Source of the DNA: Zeimonas sp046347945 | GTDB taxonomy: Bacteria; Pseudomonadota; Gammaproteobacteria; Burkholderiales; Burkholderiaceae_E | Length of the DNA stretch: 64,000 nucleotides | Direction: 5' to 3' | Assembly (NCBI GenBank): GCA_046347945.1 | Contig: JAXMFB010000013.1 | Span: forward strand, 65,327 to 129,326 | In this document: one piece after another, positions 1-8,504 of the stretch | Numbering within the stretch: position 1 is the stretch's first letter | Layout of the letters: each line of letters starts with the position of its first letter | The notes under the pieces: model-generated | The model's database searches: none | What the model was told of the DNA's origin: nothing | Seen by the model: the letters and a program-made list of their open reading frames with translations, nothing else | Program-made: the position numbers and the translations under genes

Positions 1-45
1 AACCGGGTCAAGGTCTTCTCGACGGTCGTCGCCGTGAAGCCTTGA
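1..45 (+). CDS. C-terminal end of an unidentified gene (5' end outside window)
   Basis: The first frame is open from base 1 to a TGA at 43-45 and encodes only 14 residues ending FSTVVAVKP. The stop lies about 46 bases before the next start on the same strand, so this is probably the tail of an upstream gene. It is too short to assign to a family. Confidence 0.3.
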   Translation, partial: NRVKVFSTVVAVKP

Positions 46-91
46 CCCCGCCGTTCTGCGTTACGCTTGCGGGTCTGCAACGGGGGTGGCG

Positions 92-604
92 ATGGGGAAA
101 TTCGAGTCGGCGATGGAATCGGTGCTGTTCCGCAGCCGCTGGCTGCTGGCGCCGTTCTTCTTCGGCCTGATCGTCGCGATCATTGCGCTGCTGGTCAAGT
201 TCGGCAAGGAGCTGCTGTCGCTGGTCACGGGCCTGCTCGGGATGAACGGCAGCGAACTGATCGTCTCGATCCTGACCCTCGTCGACTCGGCGCTGATCGC
301 GAGCCTGCTGCTGATCATCGCGTTCAGCGGCTACGAGAACTTCGTCTCGCGGATCGGGGTCGGCGAACACGAGGACCGACCGGCGTGGATGGGCAAGGTC
401 GGCTTCGCCGACCTGAAGATCAAGGTGATGGGGGCGATCGTCGCGATCTCGGCGGTCGAGTTGCTGAAGGGATTCATCAACGTCGAGGAATTCACCAACC
501 AGGAACTCGCCTGGAAGGTCGGCATCCACATCACCTTCGTCGTCTCCGGGGTGATCTTCGCGATCACCGACCGGATCGCCGAGGGCAAGGACGGCGGGCA
601 CTAG
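92..604 (+). CDS. YqhA/UPF0114 family inner-membrane protein
   Basis: Predicted 170-residue integral membrane protein of unknown biochemical role, matching the YqhA (UPF0114) family in length and pattern. The N-terminus has the family-like stretch FESAMESVLFRSRWLLAP, followed by about four hydrophobic segments: WLLAPFFFGLIVAI, a long central one around ELIVSILTLVDSALIASLL, one near KVMGAIVAISAVELL, and one near IHITFVVSGVIFAI. A conserved GYENFVSRI sits after the second. I place the start at ATG 92 behind a GGGGG stretch; a GTG six bases upstream is in frame and possible. It is convergent with the prk end of the Calvin operon and probably unrelated to it. Confidence 0.8.
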   Translation: MGKFESAMESVLFRSRWLLAPFFFGLIVAIIALLVKFGKELLSLVTGLLGMNGSELIVSILTLVDSALIASLLLIIAFSGYENFVSRIGVGEHEDRPAWMGKVGFADLKIKVMGAIVAISAVELLKGFINVEEFTNQELAWKVGIHITFVVSGVIFAITDRIAEGKDGGH

Positions 605-620
605 CCCACCGGCGGCGTGT

Positions 621-638
621 CCCCGCGAACACGCGGGG
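621..638. terminator. Hairpin between convergent yqhA-like gene and prk
   Basis: CCCCGCG (621-627) pairs perfectly with CGCGGGG (632-638) across a 4-base loop in the 43-bp gap between two convergent genes. There is no T run on either side, so it may act as a weak bidirectional terminator or a 3' end stabiliser. Confidence 0.4.
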
Positions 639-647
639 CGGACGGCC

Positions 648-1523
648 TCAGGCGAGCTGGGCGCGCCGGATCTCCATCAGCCGCAGGATCATCGGCGTCA
701 GGATCAGCTGCATCGCCAGGTCCATCTTGCCGCCCGGCACCACGATGGTGTTGGCGCGCGACATGAACGACTCGCCGATCATCGACAGCAGATAGGGAAA
801 GTCGATCCCGCGCGGGTTCCTGAAGCGGATCACCGTCATGCTCTCGCCCGCGGTCGGGATGTCGCGCGCGATGAACGGATTCGACGTGTCGACCACCGGC
901 ACGCGCTGGAAGTTGATGTCGGTCTCGCCGAACTGCGGGCAGACGTAGTGGATGTAGTCGTGCATGCGGCGCAGGATCGTGTCGGCAACCGCCTCCTTCG
1001 AGTAGCCGCGTTCGCGCGTGTCGCGATGGATCTTCTGGATCCACTCGAGGTTGATGATCGGCACGACGCCGATCTTCAGGTCGACGTGGCGCGCGAGGTC
1101 GACCTCGCCGGTCTTCACGCAGCCGTGCAGGCCCTCGTAGAACAGCAGGTCGGTGTCGACGGGCGTGTCGTACCACGGCGTGAAGGTACCCGGCTCCTGC
1201 TTCCACGGGGCGGCCTCGGCGTCGTTGTGCAGGTACAGCCGCGCGCGGCAGCGGCCCTCCTTCGCGTACGCGCGGAACTGCTTCTCGAGCTCGGCCCACT
1301 CGTTGGCCTCGGGACCGAAGTGGCTCATCGGCCGGCCCTCGCGGTCGGCCGTCGCGATCACTTCCTTCATCGCCTTGCGCTCGTAGCGGTGGAAGGCGTC
1401 GCCCTCGATTGTCGCGGCGGTGATGCCTTCGCGGCGGAAGATCGTGTCGAACGTGCGCTTGACCGTGCTCGTGCCGGCGCCGCTCGAGCCCGTGACGGCG
1501 ATGATGGGGTGCTTTCTGGACAT
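648..1523 (-). CDS. cbbP: Phosphoribulokinase
   Basis: ATP-dependent phosphorylation of ribulose 5-phosphate to ribulose 1,5-bisphosphate, the substrate of RuBisCO. The 291-residue length fits proteobacterial PRK. The P-loop GSSGAGTS lies at residues 12-19, followed by the family-typical EGDAFHRYER and the FYEGLHGC segment. It is the last gene of the minus-strand cbbL-cbbS-cbbX-fbp-prk operon, 25 bp after fbp. The start is the ATG at 1521-1523. Known of the family: bacterial PRK is often activated by NADH, but nothing in the sequence shows this. The assignment is firm. Confidence 0.95.
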   Translation of the reverse strand: MSRKHPIIAVTGSSGAGTSTVKRTFDTIFRREGITAATIEGDAFHRYERKAMKEVIATADREGRPMSHFGPEANEWAELEKQFRAYAKEGRCRARLYLHNDAEAAPWKQEPGTFTPWYDTPVDTDLLFYEGLHGCVKTGEVDLARHVDLKIGVVPIINLEWIQKIHRDTRERGYSKEAVADTILRRMHDYIHYVCPQFGETDINFQRVPVVDTSNPFIARDIPTAGESMTVIRFRNPRGIDFPYLLSMIGESFMSRANTIVVPGGKMDLAMQLILTPMILRLMEIRRAQLA

Positions 1524-1548
1524 GTCGGTGCGACCAGGCGGGGATGGA

Positions 1549-2586
1549 TCAGGCGCGCACGAACAGCGAGCGCGAGCCGAACAGCTGCCAGGACACGTTC
1601 TCGTTCGGATCTTCGTGGTAGCGTACGATCAGTTCGACTTCCTGCAGCGAGCCGACGATCATCGGCACCCGCTGGTGAAGCGTGTCGGGCACGACGTCGA
1701 GCAGGTGGCGGGTGCCGGTGACCGCGCCCGCGCCGGCCTGCTCCATCAGGAACGCCACCGGCGCCGCTTCGTACATCAGCCGCAGCCGGCCGGGCTTGTA
1801 CGGCGTCTTCGTGTCGCGCGGATAGAGGAACACGCCGCCGCGGCCCAGGATGCGGTGCACTTCGGCGACCAGGCTCGCCACCCAGCGCATGTTGAAGTCC
1901 TTGCTGCGCGGACCGGTCTCGCCGGCCAGGCATTCCGACACGTAGCGCTGCACCGGCTTCTCCCAGAAGCGCTGGTTCGACGCATTGATCGCGAACTCGC
2001 GCGTCTGCTCGGGCACGCGAATGGCGTCGCGCGTGAGCCGCCAGCGGCCGTCGCGGCGGTCGAGCGTGAACGCGGCGACGCCGCTGCCGCAGCTGAGCAC
2101 CAGCACGCAAGCCGGGCCGTAGATCGCGTAGCCCGCCGCCACCTGGCGGCGGCCCGGCTGCAGGAAGCCGGCCGCGCCGGGCGGGGTGCCGCGGAACGGG
2201 TGCGGCAGGATCGAGAAGATCGTGCCGACCGAGATGTTGGCGTCGATGTTCGACGACCCGTCGAGCGGATCGAAGACCACCAGGTACTCGCCCGTCTCGG
2301 CGTGCTCCTCGGAGATCGACGGCTCGTCGTGCTCCTCGCTGGCCCAGCCGGCGACGTGGCGGCAGCCGGCCAGCGCGCCGGCGATGCACTCGTCGGCGAA
2401 CAGGTCGAGCTTGGTCTGCATCTCGCCGTGGCTGTTCGCGTGCTCGGTGTAGCCCTCGAGCCCGGCGAGCTGGCCGAGGGCGGCCGACTCGGCGATGCGC
2501 GCGCACGAGCGCGCCAGCGTCTCGATGGTGGCGGCCAGTGCCGGCGCCTGGGGCGCCAGCCAGTCGTGCAGGTCGATCGGTGTCAT
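1549..2586 (-). CDS. fbp: Class I fructose-1,6-bisphosphatase
   Basis: Hydrolyses fructose 1,6-bisphosphate (and often sedoheptulose 1,7-bisphosphate) in the Calvin cycle and gluconeogenesis. The 345-residue protein carries the metal-binding signature DPLDGSSNID starting at residue 106, an upstream SEEHDEP acidic loop, and the C-terminal GRLRLMYEAAPVAFLMEQAG block with its metal-ligand Glu. The start ATG overlaps the cbbX stop codon (ATGA at 2583-2586), so the two are probably translationally coupled. The operon setting argues for the cbbF role; whether a second fbp exists elsewhere cannot be seen. The open frame runs further upstream, but that part is shadow of cbbX. Confidence 0.95.
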   Translation of the reverse strand: MTPIDLHDWLAPQAPALAATIETLARSCARIAESAALGQLAGLEGYTEHANSHGEMQTKLDLFADECIAGALAGCRHVAGWASEEHDEPSISEEHAETGEYLVVFDPLDGSSNIDANISVGTIFSILPHPFRGTPPGAAGFLQPGRRQVAAGYAIYGPACVLVLSCGSGVAAFTLDRRDGRWRLTRDAIRVPEQTREFAINASNQRFWEKPVQRYVSECLAGETGPRSKDFNMRWVASLVAEVHRILGRGGVFLYPRDTKTPYKPGRLRLMYEAAPVAFLMEQAGAGAVTGTRHLLDVVPDTLHQRVPMIVGSLQEVELIVRYHEDPNENVSWQLFGSRSLFVRA

Positions 2587-3635
2587 CGGACTCCCCCGGC
2601 GGACGAGCGGGCTCTCTCGCCGGACCCCGCATCGGCAGTGATGGGTGCCGCAGGCGCGGCGAACACGCGGCTGGCGCGGATGTCGGCCTCGGCGATCGTG
2701 CAGAGGTCGTCCAGCGACAGCTCGCGGTGGCGGTCGGCGAACAGGCGGCTGGCCTGGCGTAGCCGCGCGCGGTCCAGCGCGTTGCGCACGCTGCGCGCGT
2801 TGGCGAAGTGCGGCTGGGCGACGCGGCGCGCGAGGTACTGCGCGAACGCCTCGCGCGCGCCCTCGCCGAAGCGGTAGTTCTGCTGCGCCAGCATGCGCTC
2901 GGCGATCGCCAGCAGCTCGCCCTCGGTGTAGTCGGGGAAGTCGAGGTGATGCGCGATCCGCGAGCTCATGCCGGGATTGCTGCGGAAGAAAGTGTCCATG
3001 CGATCGGCGTAGCCGGCCAGGATCACGACCAGGTCGTCGCGCTGGTTCTCCATCACCTGCAGCAGGATCTCGATCGCCTCCTGGCCGTAGTCGCGCTCGT
3101 TCTCGGGCCGGTACAGGTAGTAGGCCTCGTCGATGAACAGCACGCCGCCCATCGCCTTCCTGAGCACTTCGCGCGTCTTCGGAGCGGTGTGGCCGATGTA
3201 CTGCCCGACCAGATCGTCGCGGGTCACGGCCACCAGGTGGCCTTTGCGCACGTAGCCGAGCCGGTGCAGGATCTGCGCCATGCGCATCGCCACCGTCGTC
3301 TTGCCGGTGCCGGGGTTGCCGGTGAAGCTCATGTGCAGCGACGGCGACTGCGCGGCCAGCCCGAGGTTCAGGCGCAGCTTGTCGATGACCAGCAGCGCTG
3401 CGATGTCGCGGATGCGCTGTTTCACCGGCGCCAGCCCTACCAGGTCGCGGTCGAGCTCGTCGAGCACCGCCTCGACCTGGCTGCTCGCCAGCACTTCGGC
3501 CACCGTGCGCGGCACCGGGGCGGCGTCGGCCGCCGGGACCTGGGCCGAGGCGTCGCCGGGCGTCGCCTGCGAAGCCGCCGTCGGCTCGGCCGATGCGGGC
3601 GTGGCGCCGGGAATCCGGTAGAGCGGGGCGCTCAT
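2583..3635 (-). CDS. cbbX: Red-type RuBisCO activase CbbX (AAA+)
   Basis: AAA+ motor that removes inhibitory sugar phosphates from red-type RuBisCO by acting on the extended C-terminus of CbbL. The 350-residue protein has an Ala/Pro-rich, low-complexity N-terminal stretch (about residues 8-42) longer than in many relatives, then Walker A GNPGTGKTT at 106-114, Walker B LFIDEAYYL around 166-174, and a sensor region YADRMDTFFRSNPGMSSR. It sits between cbbS and fbp, 41 bp after cbbS, and its TGA overlaps the fbp ATG. Its presence agrees with the form IC large subunit. Confidence 0.95.
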   Translation of the reverse strand: MSAPLYRIPGATPASAEPTAASQATPGDASAQVPAADAAPVPRTVAEVLASSQVEAVLDELDRDLVGLAPVKQRIRDIAALLVIDKLRLNLGLAAQSPSLHMSFTGNPGTGKTTVAMRMAQILHRLGYVRKGHLVAVTRDDLVGQYIGHTAPKTREVLRKAMGGVLFIDEAYYLYRPENERDYGQEAIEILLQVMENQRDDLVVILAGYADRMDTFFRSNPGMSSRIAHHLDFPDYTEGELLAIAERMLAQQNYRFGEGAREAFAQYLARRVAQPHFANARSVRNALDRARLRQASRLFADRHRELSLDDLCTIAEADIRASRVFAAPAAPITADAGSGERARSSAGGVR

Positions 3636-3676
3636 GGTCGGCTCGATCGCTGGCGGCCGGGTGGGTCGCGCGGCGC

Positions 3677-4111
3677 TCAGTAGCGCTCGTTCTCGGGCCG
3701 GTCGGTCGCGTACGCGCGCAGCGCATTGTGCTGCATGCGCCCGGCGATCTCGATGCGATCGAGCGCGAAGCCGGGTTCGCTCTTCGGGCGGTTCACGATG
3801 AAGCTCATCGCGATCGACTCGACGCCCGCGGTCGAGTCGAACGCCAGCATCCGGATGTAGTGGTTCGGAAAGGCCTTGCGGCAGCCTGCCAGTTCCATCA
3901 TCACGCCCGCGGCGTCCTTCAGGTCGAACATCGGCTGGCCGTACATGTCCCAGTAGGTATTGCGCGGGTGCGGGTCGTCGGTGTACTCGACGCTCCACGC
4001 GTAACCCTTGTTCAGCCCGTACTCGATCTGCATCGCGATTTCCGCGTCGGTGAGGTCGGGCAGGAAGCTGAACTGCCCCTGCGTCAGGCGGCCGGTGGGG
4101 TTGGTCATCAT
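3677..4111 (-). CDS. cbbS: RuBisCO small subunit, form IC
   Basis: Small subunit of the L8S8 enzyme. At 144 residues it has the usual red-type length with the longer C-terminal hairpin. It has the N-terminal GQFSFLPDLTD, the YTDDPHPRNTYWDMYG segment and the PNHYIRMLAFD strand typical of CbbS. Two Met codons start the frame, and either could be used. It follows cbbL after 30 bp and precedes cbbX, the standard red-type order. Confidence 0.95.
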   Translation of the reverse strand: MMTNPTGRLTQGQFSFLPDLTDAEIAMQIEYGLNKGYAWSVEYTDDPHPRNTYWDMYGQPMFDLKDAAGVMMELAGCRKAFPNHYIRMLAFDSTAGVESIAMSFIVNRPKSEPGFALDRIEIAGRMQHNALRAYATDRPENERY

Positions 4112-4141
4112 GGTTCGGTGCTCCGGGGTGTCGTCGGTGCG

Positions 4142-5611
4142 TCAGGCCGCGGTGGCCGGCGTGACCGCGTAGTCGCTGCTGTCGGTCGAGGCGTAGTTGA
4201 AGCTCACGTCCTTCCAGGTGTCGAGCGCCGCCTTCAGCGGGCCGCAGTGCGCCGCCGCCTGCTGCAGGATGGCCGGGCCTTCCTCGAGGAGGTTGCGGCC
4301 CTCGTTGCGGGCCTTGACCATCGCTTCGAGCGCGACCCGGTTGGCGACTGCGCCGGCCTGGATGCCCTGCGGGTGGCCGATCGTGCCGCCGCCGAACTGC
4401 AGCACCACGTCGTCGCCGAACAGGTCGATCAGCTGGTGCATCTGGCCCGCGTGGATGCCGCCGGAGGCGACCGGCATCACCTTGCGCAGGCCGGCCCAGT
4501 CCTGGTCGAAGTAGATCCCGCGCGGCAGGTCCATCCGCGTGAAGCTGTCGCGGCAGACGTTGTAGTAGCCCTGTACGGTCAGCGGATCGCCTTCGAGCTT
4601 GCCGACCGCGGTGCCCGTGTGCAGGTGGTCGACGCCGGCCAGCCGCAGCCACTTGGCGATCACGCGGAAGCTCACGCCGTGGCTCTTCTGCCGCGTGTAG
4701 GTGCTATGTCCCGCACGGTGCATGTGCAGGATCATGTCGTTCTTGCGCGCCCAGTTCGCCATCGACTGGATCGCCGTGTAGCCGATCACCAGGTCGATCA
4801 TGACGATCACCGAGCCGAGCTCCCTGGCGAATTCGGCGCGCTCGTACATGTCCTCCATCGTGGCGGCGGTCACGTTCAGGTAGCTGCCCTTGACCTCGCC
4901 GGTGACCGCGCTCGCCTTGTTGACCGCTTCCATCACGTACAGGAAGCGGTCGCGCCAGTGCATGAACGGCTGCGAGTTGATGTTCTCGTCGTCCTTCATG
5001 AAGTCGAGGCCGCCCTTGAGGCCCTCGTAGACGACGCGGCCGTAGTTGCGGCCCGACAGGCCCAGCTTGGGCTTGACGGTCGCGCCCAGCAGCGGGCGGC
5101 CGTACTTGTCGAGGCGCTCGCGCTCGACCACCAGGCCGGTGGGCGGGCCCTTGAACGTCTTGACGTAGGCCACCGGCACGCGGATGTCCTCCAGGCGCAA
5201 CGCCTTCAGCGGCTTGAACCCGAACACGTTGCCGATCAGGCTCGCCGTCATGTTGGCGATCGAGCCTTCCTCGAACAGCGCGAGGTCGTAGGCGATCCAC
5301 GCGTAGTACTGGCCGGGGTTGTTCGGCACCTGCTCGACCCGGTAGGCTTTCGCCCGGTAGCCGTCGCAGGCGGTCAGCCGGTCGGTCCAGACCACGGTCC
5401 AGGTCGCCGTCGACGACTCGCCGGCCACCGCGGCGGCGGCTTCGATCGGGTCGACGCCTTCCTGCGGGGTGATCCGGAACAGGCAGATCACGTCGGTCTC
5501 TTTCGGGACGTAGTCGCCATCCCAGTAGCCCATCTGCCGGTACTTCAGTACGCCGGCTGCATAGCGCTTCTTCGAATCGGTGATCAGGCCTTCGTCGACG
5601 ATCTGGTTCAC
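4142..5611 (-). CDS. cbbL: RuBisCO large subunit, form IC (red-type)
   Basis: Carboxylates or oxygenates ribulose 1,5-bisphosphate; key CO2-fixing enzyme. The 489-residue protein contains the phosphate/CO2-handling loop GATVKPKLGLSGRNYGR (K180, K182) and the activation segment GGLDFMKDDEN with the carbamylated Lys at 206. Met before that Lys, where green-type enzymes usually have Thr, fits red-type enzymes. The SGGIHAGQMH and QFGGGTIGHP blocks are intact. The C-terminus extends about 15 residues past the SFNYASTDSSDYAV region, the part CbbX needs. First gene of the operon, transcribed away from cbbR and its shared control region. Confidence 0.97.
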   Translation of the reverse strand: MNQIVDEGLITDSKKRYAAGVLKYRQMGYWDGDYVPKETDVICLFRITPQEGVDPIEAAAAVAGESSTATWTVVWTDRLTACDGYRAKAYRVEQVPNNPGQYYAWIAYDLALFEEGSIANMTASLIGNVFGFKPLKALRLEDIRVPVAYVKTFKGPPTGLVVERERLDKYGRPLLGATVKPKLGLSGRNYGRVVYEGLKGGLDFMKDDENINSQPFMHWRDRFLYVMEAVNKASAVTGEVKGSYLNVTAATMEDMYERAEFARELGSVIVMIDLVIGYTAIQSMANWARKNDMILHMHRAGHSTYTRQKSHGVSFRVIAKWLRLAGVDHLHTGTAVGKLEGDPLTVQGYYNVCRDSFTRMDLPRGIYFDQDWAGLRKVMPVASGGIHAGQMHQLIDLFGDDVVLQFGGGTIGHPQGIQAGAVANRVALEAMVKARNEGRNLLEEGPAILQQAAAHCGPLKAALDTWKDVSFNYASTDSSDYAVTPATAA

Positions 5612-5695
5612 GGTGCACTCTCCGCTGGATTCGCCGCCGGCTCGATGCCCGGCAGCGCGATGCAGAAACGATAGGGTGCTTTGTCAATAAGAAAA

Positions 5696-5735
5696 ATTCA
5701 GATATTATTTCCTCGAACTTCAGTAATATCTGAAT
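5696..5735. promoter_or_regulatory. Perfect 12-bp inverted repeat, likely CbbR operator, reaching into the cbbR start codon
   Basis: ATTCAGATATTA (5696-5707) is repeated as its exact reverse complement TAATATCTGAAT (5724-5735) with a 16-bp spacer. The right arm includes the first two bases of the cbbR ATG (5734-5736). The region 5680-5735 is strikingly AT-rich compared with its surroundings. LysR-type regulators such as CbbR bind dyads in the gap between their own gene and the divergent target operon, so a shared operator for cbbL activation and cbbR autoregulation is a natural reading. Binding by CbbR is inferred, not shown. Confidence 0.75.
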
Positions 5736-6675
5736 GAGCAACATCACTTTCCGGCAGCTGAAGGTCTTCGCCGAGGTGGCGCGCCACCTGAGCTTCGTCC
5801 GGGCCGCCGAATCGATGCACCTGACGCCGCCGGCGGTCACGATGCAGGTGAAGGAGCTCGAGGAGCGGGTCGGCCTGCCCCTCTTCGAGCGCGAGGGCCG
5901 CAAGGTGTCGCTCACCACGGCCGGCGAGTACTTCCTCGTCTATGCGCGCCGCGTGATCGCCACGCTGAAGGAAGCCGACGACGCGATGGCGCGCTTCAAG
6001 CGCCTGGAGACCGGCCTGCTCACGATCGGCATGGTCAGCACCGCCAAGTACTTCGTGCCGCACCTGCTTGCGCGCTTTCGCGAACAGCATCCCGGCGTCG
6101 ACGTGCGGCTGCGGGTGACGGCGAACCGCGAGCAGCTGGTGCGCCTGCTGCAATCGAGCGAGGTCGACCTCGCCGTGATGGGGCGCCCGCCGAAGGAAGT
6201 CGCGGCGCGCGCCGAGCCGTTCGCCGCGCATCCGCTGGTCTTCGTCTGTCCGCCGGGCCACCCGCTGCTGCGCGTGGGTCATCCGCCGGTGCAGGCGCTC
6301 GCGCCGTACCCGTTCATCGTCCGCGAGCCCGACTCGGGCACGCGCAGCGTGATGGAGGCGTTCTTCAAGGCGCAGCGCTTCGAGCCGCGGATCACGATGG
6401 AGATGTCGAGCAACGAGACGATCAAGCAGGCGGTGATCGCCGGCATGGGGATCAGCTTCCTGTCGCTGCACACGATCGGGCTGGAGGTGCGCAGCGGCCT
6501 CATGCACGTGCTGGTGGTCGAGGGCACGCCGGTCATGCGAAGCTGGAACGTGGTGCACCTGCTGTCGAAGGTGCTCTCGCCCGCCGCCGAGGCGTTCCGC
6601 TACTTCATCATCGAGGCGGCGGAGGAGTTCCTCGTGGCGCACGACACGCCGCTGTTGAAGGACCTGACGAGCTGA
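5734..6675 (+). CDS. cbbR: LysR-family regulator of the cbb operon
   Basis: LysR-type activator expected to control the divergent cbbLSX-fbp-prk operon. The 313-residue protein has the N-terminal winged HTH (FRQLKVFAEVARHLSFVRAAE, then PPAVTMQVKELEERVGLPLFER) over about residues 5-65 and a two-lobe effector domain behind it, matching CbbR in length and opening. The ATG at 5734 has no recognisable Shine-Dalgarno sequence because the space is taken by the right arm of the inverted repeat; homology of the N-terminus still supports this start. Translation may therefore be weak or the transcript very short-leadered. Confidence 0.92.
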   Translation: MSNITFRQLKVFAEVARHLSFVRAAESMHLTPPAVTMQVKELEERVGLPLFEREGRKVSLTTAGEYFLVYARRVIATLKEADDAMARFKRLETGLLTIGMVSTAKYFVPHLLARFREQHPGVDVRLRVTANREQLVRLLQSSEVDLAVMGRPPKEVAARAEPFAAHPLVFVCPPGHPLLRVGHPPVQALAPYPFIVREPDSGTRSVMEAFFKAQRFEPRITMEMSSNETIKQAVIAGMGISFLSLHTIGLEVRSGLMHVLVVEGTPVMRSWNVVHLLSKVLSPAAEAFRYFIIEAAEEFLVAHDTPLLKDLTS

Positions 6676-6688
6676 ACGGGGGAAACCG

Positions 6689-7312
6689 GTGAGCCTGCGC
6701 GAGCATTTCGGCCTGATGGCCCGCTACAACGCGTGGATGAACGTCAAGGTCTACGACGCCGCCGCGAAGCTCGACGCGCAAGCGCTCGCCGCCGACCGCG
6801 GGGCGTTCTTCGGCTCGATCCTGGGCACGCTGAATCACCTCGCGGTTGGCGACATCACGTGGCTCAAGCGTTTCGCGACGCATCCGGCGGGCTACGCCGC
6901 GCTCGACCCGGTACGCCGCATGCCGACGCCGTCGTCGCTCGACCAGCAACTGGCGTCCGACCTCGGCCCGCTGCGGATGCTACGCCGCGAGCTCGACGCG
7001 GCGATCCTCGGCTGGGCCGAGGCGCTGACCGACGCCGACCTGGGGCACGTGCTGGAGTACGCCAACATGAAGGGGGTCGTCGCGCGCCGGCCGTTCTCGG
7101 GCCTGGTCGCGCACTTCTTCAACCACCAGACCCATCACCGCGGCCAGGCGAGCACGTTGCTGCTGCAGGCAGGCCAGGATGTCGGCGTGACCGACCTGGT
7201 GGTGCTGATCCCCGACGAGGCGGCGACCTGGAGGGCGCGGCCCGGGGACGACGTAGCGCGAGGACGCCGAGGCGACGAGTCTCGCCGATCCGCCGCGCGG
7301 CGGCGGCGGTGA
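6689..7312 (+). CDS. DinB-like (YfiT/DfsB) metal-binding four-helix protein
   Basis: Small helical protein of the DinB/YfiT fold, a group that includes thiol-dependent transferases; the substrate here is unknown. Metal ligands fit the family triad: H50 in LNHLAVGD and H146-x3-H150 in FFNHQTHHRGQ. The core (residues 1-180) ends with LVVLIPDE, and about 25 Arg-rich residues follow that look like read-through of a lost stop or a non-conserved tail. GTG start 13 bp after cbbR with GGGGGAAA upstream, so it may be cotranscribed with cbbR by chance. Confidence 0.85.
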   Translation: MSLREHFGLMARYNAWMNVKVYDAAAKLDAQALAADRGAFFGSILGTLNHLAVGDITWLKRFATHPAGYAALDPVRRMPTPSSLDQQLASDLGPLRMLRRELDAAILGWAEALTDADLGHVLEYANMKGVVARRPFSGLVAHFFNHQTHHRGQASTLLLQAGQDVGVTDLVVLIPDEAATWRARPGDDVARGRRGDESRRSAARRRR

Positions 7313-7319
7313 CTTCGCG

Positions 7320-7973
7320 TCAGCCGACGCGCCGGCGCATCCAGCCGAGGCCCACGAGCCCGATACCGAGCAGAACCAGCGCGGCGGGCTCGGGCACCGC
7401 CGCACGATCGGCGGTCATCTGGATGGAGTATCCGGTGGCGCCGCCGTGGTCTTCGCGCAGGATCTGCAGGTAGTGCGTGCCGCCGGCGAGCGACGCGATG
7501 TCGATTCCGTACTCGCCGGGCGTGGAGCCGCCCGGTGCCATCGCGCCGAACAGGTAGGTGCCGTTGAGCCAGACGTAGATGCCGTTGTCGACGCCGAGGT
7601 CGATGTGCACGTTGCCCAGCCCGGAACCCGCGTTGATCGCGTAGACGATCGCGGTTTCGGTGTTGATCGCCCACGTGGCGGGGATGGCCTGCGGAGCGGC
7701 CGACCAGGTGCCGCCGGCAGGCGCCGCAGCGGTGAGCCAGGTGCCCAGGTTGGTCGCGGCGGAGAGGTCCGGCGCCGGGGCGACTGGCGGCACGGTCGGG
7801 TCGCCGCCGGCGACGTTAGCCAGCGGGAATCCCGCCGCCGGGGCAAGGTCGCCGAGGCCGGCGTTGTAGTAGCCCAGCGTCGACCCGTCGATGACGACGG
7901 CCGCCTGCGCGGCACCACAGACGCCCAACGCAAGGCCGGCGATGACGGTGGAGAGCGTGCGCGCAAGGGTCAT
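7320..7973 (-). CDS. PEP-CTERM sorting-domain protein
   Basis: Secreted protein of 217 residues with an N-terminal signal peptide (LARTLSTVIAGLALGVCGAAQA, cleavage after AQA) and a C-terminal PEP-CTERM signal: the motif VPEP, a hydrophobic helix LVLLGIGLVGLGW, then MRRR. Such proteins are processed by an exosortase and often end up in the exopolysaccharide matrix. The body is rich in Gly, Ala and Thr and has a segment resembling adhesion-type beta-sandwich domains (IDLGVDNGIYVWLNGTYLFG). Strong SD GAGGA before ATG 7971-7973. It converges on the DinB-like gene with 7 bp between stops. No exosortase gene is in the window. Confidence 0.85.
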   Translation of the reverse strand: MTLARTLSTVIAGLALGVCGAAQAAVVIDGSTLGYYNAGLGDLAPAAGFPLANVAGGDPTVPPVAPAPDLSAATNLGTWLTAAAPAGGTWSAAPQAIPATWAINTETAIVYAINAGSGLGNVHIDLGVDNGIYVWLNGTYLFGAMAPGGSTPGEYGIDIASLAGGTHYLQILREDHGGATGYSIQMTADRAAVPEPAALVLLGIGLVGLGWMRRRVG

Positions 7974-8221
7974 GGGGGTCCTCAAGGGCGGTCGTGTTGT
8001 CTGCAAGGGTTGTAAGCAATAATTGTGCCAAGAGAATCGACCCCTGCAGATCAACCACTTGCGGCAGCCGGTCGCTCGAGGGTGTAAGAATTTCCGACAG
8101 CGCCCCCTTCGAGCCGGGCTTGCCGGGATGGGCTGGCGTTGCGCCGGCTCCCCGGGTGACAGGTTGCCGCGCCGGGGCTATTCTCGCGGCCTCGGCACGA
8201 GCGCGCAGTCAGGCACGGCAG

Positions 8222-8464
8222 GTGAAGGCCCGGGATCGATCGGCACGGCGGCACCACGCGGCGCGGCGCAAGGCGCGCGTCGAGCGCGTGCTCGCCCACC
8301 TGCTCGCGGGTTGGCAGGGGCGCCTGCGCTTGCGCGTGAAAGGCGTGCTCGCCGATACCCCGGCTCGTTGCTCGTGCTGGATGTGCGCCAATCCCCGCCG
8401 CATCTTCGGCGAGACGACGGTTCAGGAGCGGCGCCTGTTCGCGACGACGGACGAAGAGTCGTGA
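8222..8464 (+). CDS. Small basic protein with CSCxMCxNPRR motif
   Basis: An 80-residue open frame, highly basic in its first half (RSARRHHAARRKARVERVLAHL) and with a compact Cys motif RCSCWMCANPRR near residues 49-60, then TTVQERR. The motif resembles one I recall from a conserved but uncharacterised bacterial small-protein group; three closely spaced cysteines suggest a metal or RNA contact. The start is uncertain: GTG 8222 is favoured, GTG 8156 is in frame. It ends 40 bp before arfB on the same strand, so a role around ribosomes is conceivable but only inferred. Confidence 0.6.
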   Translation: MKARDRSARRHHAARRKARVERVLAHLLAGWQGRLRLRVKGVLADTPARCSCWMCANPRRIFGETTVQERRLFATTDEES

Positions 8465-8504
8465 CGCCCGGCCTCGCCACGCCGATCCTTCGCGCGCGCT
8501 GCCG

